From Labilibaculum sp. (GTDB taxonomy: Bacteria; Bacteroidota; Bacteroidia; Bacteroidales; Marinifilaceae): a DNA stretch of 64,000 bases. The stretch lies in assembly GCF_963664555.1 (NCBI RefSeq), contig NZ_OY761461.1:186001-250000 (forward strand). Direction: 5' to 3'. The notes under the pieces are model-generated. The model was not told the origin of the DNA, made no database searches, and saw only the letters and a list, made by a program, of their open reading frames with translations. Numbering within the stretch: position 1 is the stretch's first letter; each line of letters opens with the position of its first letter. The position numbers and the translations under genes are program-made. Shown here piece after piece: positions 26,142 through 33,472 of the stretch.

Positions 26142-26954
26142 CTATTTTAAGATTTTCATTTTCATTGATATGTCCTTTAACGGACGATCAAAATTGTCTT
26201 TTTCAACACCGGCAATTGAATCGATTAAATCCATTCCCTCGATTACTTCACCAAAAACAGTATAGTTTCCATCCAAATGAGGAATTCCACCAACAGTAGT
26301 ATACGCTTCAATTTGTTCTTTACTTAATACAATTTTCTCACTATTAAATATTGAGTCTACTTCCAATTTAATACCATCAATTGCATCTGTTAGTTTATCC
26401 AACTCACCCTCCATTTGATATTTGGAAAGAAGTTCAGCCTTTTGTTCTTGAACCTTTTTGAAAATAGAACTTTTTAATTTTTCATTCATCTTCATTTGTA
26501 AAGTATCCAATGCGCCTGGAGTATAAATCTTACCTTGAGCAATATAAAACTGAGAACCTGCTGATTTCTTTTCAGGATTCACGTCGTCTCCTTCACGGGC
26601 GGCCGCCAAAACACCACGCTTGTGAAATAATCCTACTTTAATTTCTGCAGGAATCTGATATCCCGGTCCCCCTTCGCCTAATCGCTGCCCAGGCTTTGCA
26701 CTTTTCGAACCCGGATCTCCACCTTGAATCATAAACCCATCTATCACCCGATGAAATAAAGTCCCATCAAAATATTTTTCGTGTGCTAATTTCACAAAAT
26801 TATCGCGGTGAGCTGGTGTCTCATCATACAAACGGATTTTTAAATTTCCATACTCGGTTTCAATTTCAACGATTCTATCTTTTTTTCCTAACTCCAATTT
26901 TTCCTGACAGGATATAAAAAGAAAAACAATGGCAATACAAATAAGATTTTTCAT
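26142..26954 (-). CDS. Lipoprotein cyclophilin-type peptidyl-prolyl isomerase with helical insert
   Basis: 270 residues. The N-terminus MKNLICIAIVFLFISCQEK has a lipobox (Cys16), so it is a lipoprotein rather than a soluble periplasmic protein like its neighbour. It has the cyclophilin segments TLFHRVIDGFMIQGGDPGS (active-site Arg), GSQFYIAQG and GNYTVFGEVIEGMDLIDSI, again with a helical insert of about 75 residues before YTTVGGIPHLDG. The two genes look like a tandem duplication with different anchoring. Confidence 0.92.
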   Translation of the reverse strand: MKNLICIAIVFLFISCQEKLELGKKDRIVEIETEYGNLKIRLYDETPAHRDNFVKLAHEKYFDGTLFHRVIDGFMIQGGDPGSKSAKPGQRLGEGGPGYQIPAEIKVGLFHKRGVLAAAREGDDVNPEKKSAGSQFYIAQGKIYTPGALDTLQMKMNEKLKSSIFKKVQEQKAELLSKYQMEGELDKLTDAIDGIKLEVDSIFNSEKIVLSKEQIEAYTTVGGIPHLDGNYTVFGEVIEGMDLIDSIAGVEKDNFDRPLKDISMKMKILK

Positions 26955-26991
26955 AAGTGTTTAAGAAATTTTTAAATTTCGAATTTAGCTT

Positions 26992-27348
26992 TTAATTATC
27001 TTTTTCTAAATAATCATTGTCTTTAAAGTATTCTACTATCGAAGATTTAAGCAATAATTCTTCTTTTTCCTTAGAAAAAGGGGGAACCATTTTATTTTTC
27101 TTGAAAACCGGCCAATCATTTTCATCATAACCATCAATTTGATAGTAATTCCATTTCATCAACAAAGTACATGTCGCTAAATTGATGTGATCCATTTTTT
27201 CATCCTTTTCATACTTCTCCTGAAAACCTTTTCCTCGCTCCTGAATCCCAATTAGTAGTAATGTTCCGTTTAAATCGGCATCCACATTAAAATCTTCAGA
27301 AATTTTATATAAAAGTTTATTCCAGTCTCTTTCTAAATTATTATCCAT
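26992..27348 (-). CDS. Conserved hypothetical protein
   Basis: 118 residues, acidic and lysine-rich, with no signal peptide or membrane helix. A mostly helical cytoplasmic fold is likely. Notable conserved-looking stretches are DADLNGTLLLIGIQERGKGF and ATCTLLMKWNYYQIDGYDENDWP. I recognise a Bacteroidota hypothetical-protein style but no named family. It lies upstream of the lipoprotein cyclophilin on the same strand and next to the tRNA promoter region. Confidence 0.65.
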   Translation of the reverse strand: MDNNLERDWNKLLYKISEDFNVDADLNGTLLLIGIQERGKGFQEKYEKDEKMDHINLATCTLLMKWNYYQIDGYDENDWPVFKKNKMVPPFSKEKEELLLKSSIVEYFKDNDYLEKDN

Positions 27349-27440
27349 AGTATCAATTTTTTATGCCTGTTAAAAGTAAAGCATTTTGTATCTATTTATA
27401 CCTCTCTTGAAATATATTTTCACTTTTTTAATTATTCTTC

Positions 27441-27471
27441 TTGCAGATATAATATTTCCATCTTATATTTG
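27441..27471 (+). promoter_or_regulatory. Bacteroidota-type promoter of the tRNA-Val pair
   Basis: TTG at 27441-27443 and TATATTTG at 27464-27471 fit the -33 TTG / -7 TAnnTTTG pattern with 20 bases between. The first tRNA begins 18 bases further on. Confidence 0.65.
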
Positions 27472-27489
27472 CATCGCTTTTAAGGGCAA

Positions 27490-27564
27490 GGGCGATTAGC
27501 TCAGTTGGTTCAGAGCACTTGGTTTACACCCAAGGGGTCATAGGTTCGAATCCTATATCGCCCA
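27490..27564 (+). tRNA. tRNA-Val (anticodon TAC), copy 1
   Basis: A 75-nt cloverleaf: acceptor GGGCGAT pairs with ATCGCCC, D-arm AGCTCAGTTGGTTCAGAGC, anticodon arm CTTGG-TTTACAC-CCAAG (anticodon TAC), and T-arm ATAGGTTCGAATCCTAT. No CCA is encoded; the discriminator A is followed by CTA. It is identical to copy 2. Confidence 0.95.
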
Positions 27565-27593
27565 CTATAAAAAGCACATATTCCCAATAATTC

Positions 27594-27668
27594 GGGCGAT
27601 TAGCTCAGTTGGTTCAGAGCACTTGGTTTACACCCAAGGGGTCATAGGTTCGAATCCTATATCGCCCA
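27594..27668 (+). tRNA. tRNA-Val (anticodon TAC), copy 2
   Basis: Identical in sequence to copy 1 over 75 nt, 29 bases downstream. Here the discriminator is followed by CCA. A terminator lies directly after it. The accessory sigma/peptide locus begins some 300 bases downstream, so this tRNA end is a possible integration site, although no attachment repeat was found. Confidence 0.95.
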
Positions 27669-27673
27669 CCAAA

Positions 27674-27711
27674 AGATCAGATTTTCATTAGAAAATCTGA
27701 TCTTTTTTTTT
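27674..27711 (+). terminator. Terminator of the tRNA-Val transcript
   Basis: The 13-bp perfect stem AGATCAGATTTTC / GAAAATCTGATCT with loop ATTA is followed by eight T. Confidence 0.92.
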
Positions 27712-27993
27712 ACCATAAATTATGCATTCATAAATCTTTTTATGACATCTGCCGTATATAAATTCAGATTAATCAAAAAAAATAACTTTTAGGAACATTC
27801 AATTTTGAAAGAAAATTGTATATTGGATTGGTTTATGTTAAAAAATTATCATTTTCATTAAAAATCATTATTTAATTTAAATTTTATCGGCCACTTAATC
27901 AGCAACTTACACTGTAAAGTGCACTTTTTTTACTTTTTTTTTACTTTTTAAGGGTTACCTTTTAGCCAATAAGGGAATAAAGGGATAGGAAAT
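27712..27993. other. Intergenic region, 282 bp, between tRNAs and the sigma factor gene
   Basis: Very AT-rich and non-coding. It contains a 12-bp palindrome AAAGTGCACTTT (27916-27927), poly-T stretches, and the 34-bp motif shared with the peptide array. Confidence 0.6.
27951..27984 (+). promoter_or_regulatory. 34-bp regulatory motif, copy A, before the sigma factor gene
   Basis: AGGGTTACCTTTT, then 9 variable bases, then GGGAATAAAGGG. Ungapped comparison with 32483-32516 gives 28 of 34 identical, and all six differences fall in the middle nine positions. It ends 9 bases before the sigma ATG. GTTACC and AATAAA with 16 bases between could be -35 and -10 elements of the locus's own sigma factor, which would make the transcript nearly leaderless. 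It could also be an operator or a leader RNA element. Confidence 0.7.
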
Positions 27994-28560
27994 ATGGATT
28001 ACACTACGGAAGCGATACTTGAGGGGATCAGCATGAGCAATAATGATGTATTAAATTACATCTACAGCAAGTTCTTCCCAAGTATTCGGAATTTTATAGA
28101 AAACAATAACGGAAGTGAAGAAGATGCAAGAGATCTTTTTCAAGAAGCCATTATTGTAATCTACCGTAAAATGAAAAAAGAACCTTTGGTTCTGAATTGT
28201 AATTTTAAAACCTATATCTATTCAATTTGTAGACTTTTATGGTTGAAGCAACTTGAGAAAAGAAAAAATAGCAATGAAATTAGTTCAGATGCTATTTTGG
28301 ACAATAGATTGGATGAAGCAACACAGACCTACGATCAAACCGAAAGGTACAGGCTGTATCAAAAGCACTTCAAACTTCTTGGCTCAGATTGTAAAAAGGT
28401 GCTTCAATTAACTCTTGAAAAAGTTTCTTTAAAGGAAATATCCGAAATTATGGGATACAAGAGTGAGAAGTACGCAAAAAAGAAAAAGTATCAATGCAAG
28501 CAAGTATTGATGGATAGTATTAAAAGTGATAATGAATTTAAAGAAGTATATGATGAATGA
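27994..28560 (+). CDS. Sigma-70 family (ECF-like) RNA polymerase sigma factor
   Basis: 188 residues with two helical regions. Region 2 (about 15-90) contains EDARDLFQEAIIVIYRKM and the -10 recognition stretch FKTYIYSICRLLWLKQLEKRK. Region 4 (about 125-185) is an HTH, LTLEKVSLKEISEIMGYKSEKYAKKKK. It would direct RNA polymerase to a specific promoter set. The stop (TGA, 28558-28560) overlaps the start of the next gene, an apparent anti-sigma partner. The shared 34-bp motif just upstream suggests autoregulation and control of the peptide array (inference). Confidence 0.9.
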   Translation: MDYTTEAILEGISMSNNDVLNYIYSKFFPSIRNFIENNNGSEEDARDLFQEAIIVIYRKMKKEPLVLNCNFKTYIYSICRLLWLKQLEKRKNSNEISSDAILDNRLDEATQTYDQTERYRLYQKHFKLLGSDCKKVLQLTLEKVSLKEISEIMGYKSEKYAKKKKYQCKQVLMDSIKSDNEFKEVYDE

Positions 28561-29301
28561 AATGAATTTTGACCGTATCGAGGATTTTCTTGACGGTGAT
28601 CTAACAGAAAGCCAATTGAAGGAATTTGAGAAGGAATTACTCGAAGATTCTGAACTTCAAATGGAACTTGACCTTCATATGGAGGTTAATGAGGCCATAA
28701 TGGAACAAGACGTTATGGATCTTAGAGCAAAATTAGAGGCTATTGAAATACCTTCTAATCCTACTCAGAAGCGAAAACTGAAATTTTTGACTAGTGGAAT
28801 ATTGTAGCTGCATCCCTTGCTTTAGCTATTGGCTTTGGGAGTTTAATGTACATCATGAACAACCAGTCTGCTTATTCAAATGATAAAGTTTTTAGCAACT
28901 ACTATAAACCATACAACGTTGTAATCAACACACGTTCGTCTGATATCATGATAGATAATTTATTGGTTACAGCTTTAAAAAGCTATGAAACTAAAGATTA
29001 TCGAACCGCTTTAACTTTATTTAAACAAATATTGGATAAAGACAGCACGAACATCACAGGTAATTTTTATTCGGGCATTTCGAATATCGAAATTAATGAA
29101 TACTCAAAAGCAAATAAAAACTTTAGCAGAGTATTAAAGCATAAGAATAACCTGTTTATAGAGCAATCTGAATGGTATTTGGGTTTTTGTTACCTAATGA
29201 CCAACGAGAAAGAAAAAGCTCTTAAGCAATTCCATGTAATTGCCCAGGGAAATAGTTTTTATAAGACAAAGGCTTTGGAAATAATTAACAGGCTGGAATA
29301 G
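28553..29301 (+). pseudogene. Membrane anti-sigma/TPR-like protein, interrupted by one frameshift
   Basis: The first part (ATG at 28553, overlapping the sigma stop) is an acidic helical region, RIEDFLDGDLTESQLKEFEKE, the style of Bacteroidota anti-sigma N-termini. The frame ends at 28807. One inserted base near 28799-28804 (TATTGTAGC; a T2-to-T3 change would do) joins it to VAASLALAIGFGSLMYIM, a membrane helix. A TPR-like C-terminal domain to 29301 follows (YRTALTLFKQILDKD and NLFIEQSEWYLGFCYL). Repaired length is about 249 residues, with the TPR domain predicted outside the inner membrane. Whether it is a genuine pseudogene or sequencing error cannot be told. Confidence 0.75.
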
Positions 29302-29329
29302 ATCACTTCATCATTCATCAAAATAAAGT

Positions 29330-29358
29330 AAGCCATCCAATAAAATTGGGTGGCTTTT
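29330..29358 (+). terminator. Terminator after the sigma/anti-sigma operon
   Basis: A 12-bp stem AAGCCATCCAAT / ATTGGGTGGCTT (one G-T pair) with loop AAA, followed by TTAC. It lies between two convergent genes. Confidence 0.8.
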
Positions 29359-29523
29359 ACTTTTGTAATTGTAGTTCAATCAGATTTATTGCCCCTGAAT
29401 AATGAGATATAGGCCGGGAAAGCTTTTAAGACTCTAACGTAAAAAACATCCATTTCCTGCTCTTATATCTTCAGAGTCTGAGCACCACTTTAGGCGATTT
29501 TCACTAACTAAAATAGCGTGATT

Positions 29524-32366
29524 CTATGCAACAGCTTTACCTTTAAATTTTTTTCGGAAAAATAAGAATAAAATTAATCCAACAGAACCGAAAGTAAAGT
29601 ATATTAATTTATTAAATATCCCATTATCATATAACGGATCCACATCTCCTAATGTAACATATCCCGACCAAAAATAAGGATGTGATTTTAATGCATCTGC
29701 GGTTTTTAAATATTCCAATTTGGCTTGACGAAGAGCATTATCCTTCTTCAATCCCTGAGATAAAAAGGTATAGAAATTACTCATTAGATTTGATCCTGTT
29801 TTATCCTCTACGGTCCACAAAGTCATGATTACACTTGGACAGCCTGCATAGAAGAAACCACGTGCTAAACTCATTACTCCTTCTCCCTTCAATAACTTAC
29901 CATCACCAGTGTTACAAGCACTTAAAACAACCATTCTTGCATTAAAATTCATGTTGTAAATTTCATGCGTGTTTAGAAGGCCATCTTGTAAAGAGTCAGA
30001 ATTTTGTGTGAAAACGAGTTTTGAATACATCGGATTTTCATCATCAATAATAGTGTGCATTGCCAAATGGAGCACATCATAATCACCCGAATTCGCTTTA
30101 AAATTAGCTTCCGTGGCCATATCATCAATAAACAAATCACCGGGTATAACTTTTGATATATTTGTAACTTCCTCCTTTACCCCGGTAAGGGATATAATTT
30201 ATCCCGATAAGCTCTTTCCGTTAGTAAAATTGAATCATCAACACCATCATAAGAAGGTGCAAAAGCTAAAACTGATTTGGTTGAAGAAAAATTATAACTG
30301 CTCGAATGATTTTTGAACCCAAGAGTAGCTGAATTGTGGTAAGTAATTGAATTATCTTTTATTAAATATTCCAGATTTCTATAATTCATCGTTGTAGAAT
30401 CCGCTTCCTTTTTCAAAAGCACACCAAATGGAATATAGGCCATTTTATCATCAGGAACTATGAGAAGATTTTTTCCGCTTATTAAACTGTCTTTGTCATT
30501 TAATAAATGTTGATACAATATATGTGCTGATTTTGTATACCTTTTATAATAACCAGCACTACTATTGGAAAAGTCATTCGTTTTCAAACAATTACGAACC
30601 TCCTCTAAATGATAATCAAAGCTATCTTTCACAATTTTCTCCCGCTCCACTTCAAAACCCGATTTTGTTATTACGAAAGAAAATAACGCAGAATCCGAGA
30701 TAGAATATTCAATCAATAAATCATTATCATTTAACCTTCTCTGTAATTCTTTTATATCAATAGTTTTGGTATCATATTTCAGTGCGTAATACTCCGGATA
30801 ATCCTCCTCAAAACGAAGAACCATTTGATTGTATTCATCATTTAATGTAAAAAGTACATTTTGCCAGTTAGTAATAGAATCTCGATTTGGTGTTTGCTTT
30901 CTTCTTTCGTCATGAACCAACTCACGGTACTTCGCAATATCCAACTTCAAATTTCTTTCCAGAACCTGCAATTCTGTAGAAATACCCCCGAAATTTTTTG
31001 CATTCACATCGTTTAATGAAGACAGTAAACTAGCTGATTTTGAACGCTCAGCATATATGAAAGCTTTTTCTTTGTATTTTACATCCTTTGTAAGTTGATA
31101 TAATTCAACCGCTATCTCAATTGCTTGATTATAAGTTTCTTTTTCATTTTTAGAAAGAGCAAATTTACTTTCTTCATCCTGATAGGCAATTCTAATTTTA
31201 TCAATAATATCCAAACAAAGATCATAGGTCTGCAGACTAAAATCTAAATCTGAAATGCTATTGGTTTTATCGTATAAATAACGAAGCGTAACAGCCTTTG
31301 GTTTTAATATCTCCAAAATAGAAAGCTGAGGATCTATTTCATCTAAGGATGGATTGATGTAAACCGTGCTGTTGTTAAAATTATCCAAATCAGAAATAAG
31401 TGCCTTTTGATAATATTTCAAAGCATTTAAATGATCTTTCTTTTTAAAGTAGTAATCCCCAAAATTCTTTAAACAATGAGCTGTATCCGGATGTTTGTCT
31501 CCAAAATTTTTAACATATACATCATATGCAAGGTTCAAATAGGCAAGAACTTTATCATTATTTCCAATTTCATCCTGAAATACAGCATAGTTCAAATAAT
31601 AATCTCCCAGCAAGTAATAATCATTACCATTTATCTCTTTTACTTCAGATATACTTTTCTGATAATATCTATCCGCTTCCACATAATTACCTAACTTTTT
31701 ATAGCAATTTCCAATTGTATTTCTTGTTATAGAAGTATTTCCAACATTTTCTTTTATTTTTAAATCGAGTGTTTTTAAAAAATAAGAAAGAGCTTCAGAG
31801 TAATTATTTCTTTTATAAAAGGTAATCCCTAAATTTTGATAAGTCTGAGACAACCATCTTGATTCTTTCTGGATCTCCATTAAGGATAAAGCTTTTTCAT
31901 AATAAGTTTGAGCTCTAACCAAATCACCGTAATTATTGAAAATAATTCCTTTATTAACATAAATAGGAATCAATTTATCTGAATCATCACCAAACTCAGT
32001 GACAGTAAAATTCTCAGCAAAATCATAATATTTTAAGGATTTTTTCCAATCTCCTACTCTGTTTAATAGGACACCAAAATTCACATAGGTTCTGTACACT
32101 AAGTTTTTATCTACTAATCCACCCTGATTTATAGTACCAATTGCATTTTCAAAAGATTGAATAGAATAATCGAATTCACCTTTTCGTAAGAAACCAACCG
32201 CTCTATTAAACTGCTCTTGTAGTAAAGAATCACGATTACTTATTTCCGAATTAATCTTCTTTTCGAACTCTGATTTTGAGTTAAAATTAGTGCTCCCACT
32301 AAATAAAAAGAGAAGAAAAAGAGGAAAAAGAGGAAAAATAAGATTCTTTTTTAGGAAATTTTTCAC
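29524..32366 (-). pseudogene. Exported TPR-CHAT caspase-like protein, interrupted by one frameshift
   Basis: Read through, about 947 residues: a hydrophobic N-terminal signal (LIFPLFPLFLLFLFSGS), at least seven TPR units (about 45-350), a linker, and a C-terminal CHAT domain. The His is in VLHLAMHTI and the Cys in VVLSACNTGDG, the caspase-like dyad. A final membrane helix (IYFTFGSVGLILFLFF) ends in a basic RKKFKGK tail. This topology puts TPR and CHAT in the periplasm. The frame breaks near 30181-30186 in a G4 run (minus strand CCGGGGTAAAGG); one more G restores YPLPGVKEEV. It is convergent with the sigma operon and divergent from the peptide array. Confidence 0.85.
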
Positions 32367-32442
32367 GCTAAGGTAAAGTTTTTTAATGTTCTCACAAACA
32401 ATCTATTACAATAAGAATAAAGCCTAATAAAAGTTTAAATAT

Positions 32443-32476
32443 AGAGTTTTTTTTTATTTTTTATTAAAAAAACTCT
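32443..32476. repeat. AT-rich inverted repeat between CHAT gene and peptide array
   Basis: AGAGTTTTTTT / AAAAAAACTCT arms flank an AT-rich centre. It lies 6 bases before the 34-bp motif. It may end read-through from the left or insulate the divergent promoters. Confidence 0.5.
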
Positions 32477-32482
32477 GTTTCC

Positions 32483-32516
32483 AGGGTTACCTTTTTCAAA
32501 AAAGGGGAATAAAGGG
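32483..32516 (+). promoter_or_regulatory. 34-bp regulatory motif, copy B, before the peptide array
   Basis: AGGGTTACCTTTT, 9 variable bases, GGGAATAAAGGG, matching the copy at 27951-27984 without gaps. It ends 54 bases before the first peptide ATG, leaving room for a short 5' leader. The best reading is the promoter of the array recognised by the locus sigma factor; an operator is the alternative. Confidence 0.7.
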
Positions 32517-32570
32517 GTGTAATCCATAAAAAACTTAAACAGCTATAATCTAAAAAAAAACGAAGCAACA

Positions 32571-32672
32571 ATGAAAAATTTTGAAATAGTATCCCAGGAA
32601 GAATTACAGAACATCAAAGGCGGTATCAACGAAATGACTGACAAATGTACTAGTGAGGAATGTATCGTGTAA
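32571..32672 (+). CDS. Double-glycine leader peptide, copy 1
   Basis: 33 residues: leader MKNFEIVSQEELQNIKGG and core INEMTDKCTSEECIV. The leader has the pattern of Gly-Gly leaders cut by C39 peptidases: hydrophobic F4, I6, L12 and I15, acidic residues, then GG at 17-18. The predicted product is a 15-residue acidic peptide with two cysteines. No modification enzyme lies nearby. The protein sequence is identical to copy 3. The gene is too short for usual gene calling. Confidence 0.85.
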   Translation: MKNFEIVSQEELQNIKGGINEMTDKCTSEECIV

Positions 32673-32742
32673 TGACCAGATTGATCATATTCCATTTTCC
32701 TAATAAATAAAACCTAGTAGTAACCAGTAAGACCAAACAGCA

Positions 32743-32844
32743 ATGAAAAATTTTGAAATAGTATCCCAGGAACAATTACAGAACATCAAAGGCGGTATCA
32801 ACGAAATGACTGACAAATGTACTTGTGAGGAATGTATCGTTTAA
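32743..32844 (+). CDS. Double-glycine leader peptide, copy 2
   Basis: 33 residues: leader as in copy 1 but with SQEQL in place of SQEEL, and core INEMTDKCTCEECIV, giving three cysteines (Ser27 becomes Cys). The spacing to the next gene is part of the 172-bp unit. Confidence 0.85.
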   Translation: MKNFEIVSQEQLQNIKGGINEMTDKCTCEECIV

Positions 32845-32914
32845 TGACAAGATTGACCATATTCCATTTTCCTAATAAATAAAACCTAGTAGTAACCAAT
32901 AAGACCAAACAGCA

Positions 32915-33016
32915 ATGAAAAATTTTGAAATAGTATCCCAGGAAGAATTACAGAACATCAAAGGCGGTATCAATGAAATGACTGACAAATGTACTAGTGA
33001 GGAATGTATCGTTTAA
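32915..33016 (+). CDS. Double-glycine leader peptide, copy 3
   Basis: 33 residues, the same protein as copy 1 (core INEMTDKCTSEECIV) with a few silent base changes, such as AAT for AAC in Asn20 and GTT for GTG in the last codon. Retention of the protein while bases change hints at selection. Confidence 0.85.
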   Translation: MKNFEIVSQEELQNIKGGINEMTDKCTSEECIV

Positions 33017-33086
33017 TGACCAGATTGACCATATTCCATTTTCCTAATAAATAAAACCTAGTAGTAACCAATAAGACCAAGCAGAA

Positions 33087-33188
33087 ATGAAAAATTTTGA
33101 AATAGTATCCCAGGAAGAATTACAGAACATCAAAGGCGGTATCAATGAAATGACTGACAAATGTACTTGTGAGGAATGTATCGTGTAA
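33087..33188 (+). CDS. Double-glycine leader peptide, copy 4
   Basis: 33 residues: leader MKNFEIVSQEELQNIKGG and core INEMTDKCTCEECIV with three cysteines, the same core as copy 2. The spacer after it differs from the 172-bp unit, so this is the end of the homogeneous array. Confidence 0.85.
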   Translation: MKNFEIVSQEELQNIKGGINEMTDKCTCEECIV

Positions 33189-33250
33189 ATGAAAGTATCT
33201 CTTCAAAAAGATTGACAAAGAGATTATAATAACTTATATTTACTGATCCC

Positions 33251-33352
33251 ATGACAAATTTTGAAGAAATATCCACACAAGAGCTATACCTTCTTAAAGG
33301 CGGTATCAACGAAATGACGGACAAATGCATTTGTGATGATTGCATTGTTTAA
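33251..33352 (+). CDS. Double-glycine leader peptide, copy 5 (divergent leader)
   Basis: 33 residues: leader MTNFEEISTQELYLLKGG and core INEMTDKCICDDCIV. The leader differs at 8 of 18 positions from copy 1 but keeps NFE, QEL, LKGG-type ends and the exact length. The core keeps INEMTDKC and CIV, with conservative E-to-D changes and three cysteines. It is an older duplicate than copies 1-4. Confidence 0.85.
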   Translation: MTNFEEISTQELYLLKGGINEMTDKCICDDCIV

Positions 33353-33397
33353 AGTAATCCCAATACACATATCCTATAAAACATTTTATTCATAAAA

Positions 33398-33442
33398 ATT
33401 AGTCTGTTTTGTTTTAAGTAGTGTAAAAACAAAATACTAATT
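33398..33442 (+). promoter_or_regulatory. Hairpin between the peptide array and the histidine kinase gene
   Basis: AATTAGT...TTTTGTTTT pairs with AAAACAAAA...ACTAATT around a 10-base loop. The stem is AT-rich and has no T tract, so it is not a classic terminator. It may attenuate transcription into the kinase gene or stabilise the peptide mRNA end. Confidence 0.4.
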
Positions 33443-33472
33443 GACTCTATTATTGAGACTAAATTCATTTGC

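Larger units (their letters stand above)
32571..33188 (+). repeat. Tandem repeat of 172-bp units carrying peptide genes 1 to 4
   Basis: The ATGs of copies 1-4 are exactly 172 bases apart (32571, 32743, 32915, 33087). Spacers of 70 bases between the genes are almost identical, containing CATATTCCATTTTCC and AAACCTAGTAGTAACC. The units therefore arose by recent tandem duplication of a peptide gene with its spacer. Confidence 0.92.

Noticed and set aside
28795..30190. Programmed frameshifting in the anti-sigma and CHAT genes
   Set aside because: I see no slippery heptamer or downstream pseudoknot. Single-base indels explain both breaks.
30177..30190. Phase-variable homopolymer in the CHAT gene
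   Set aside because: A run of four or five G is too short for typical phase variation.
32571..33352. CRISPR array
   Set aside because: The 172-bp units are coding repeats with peptide genes, not short repeats with unique spacers, and no cas gene is present.
32571..33352. Lanthipeptide or radical-SAM-modified peptide
   Set aside because: No modification enzyme is near. The only radical SAM gene seen (39.7 kb) is HemW, a heme-related protein.
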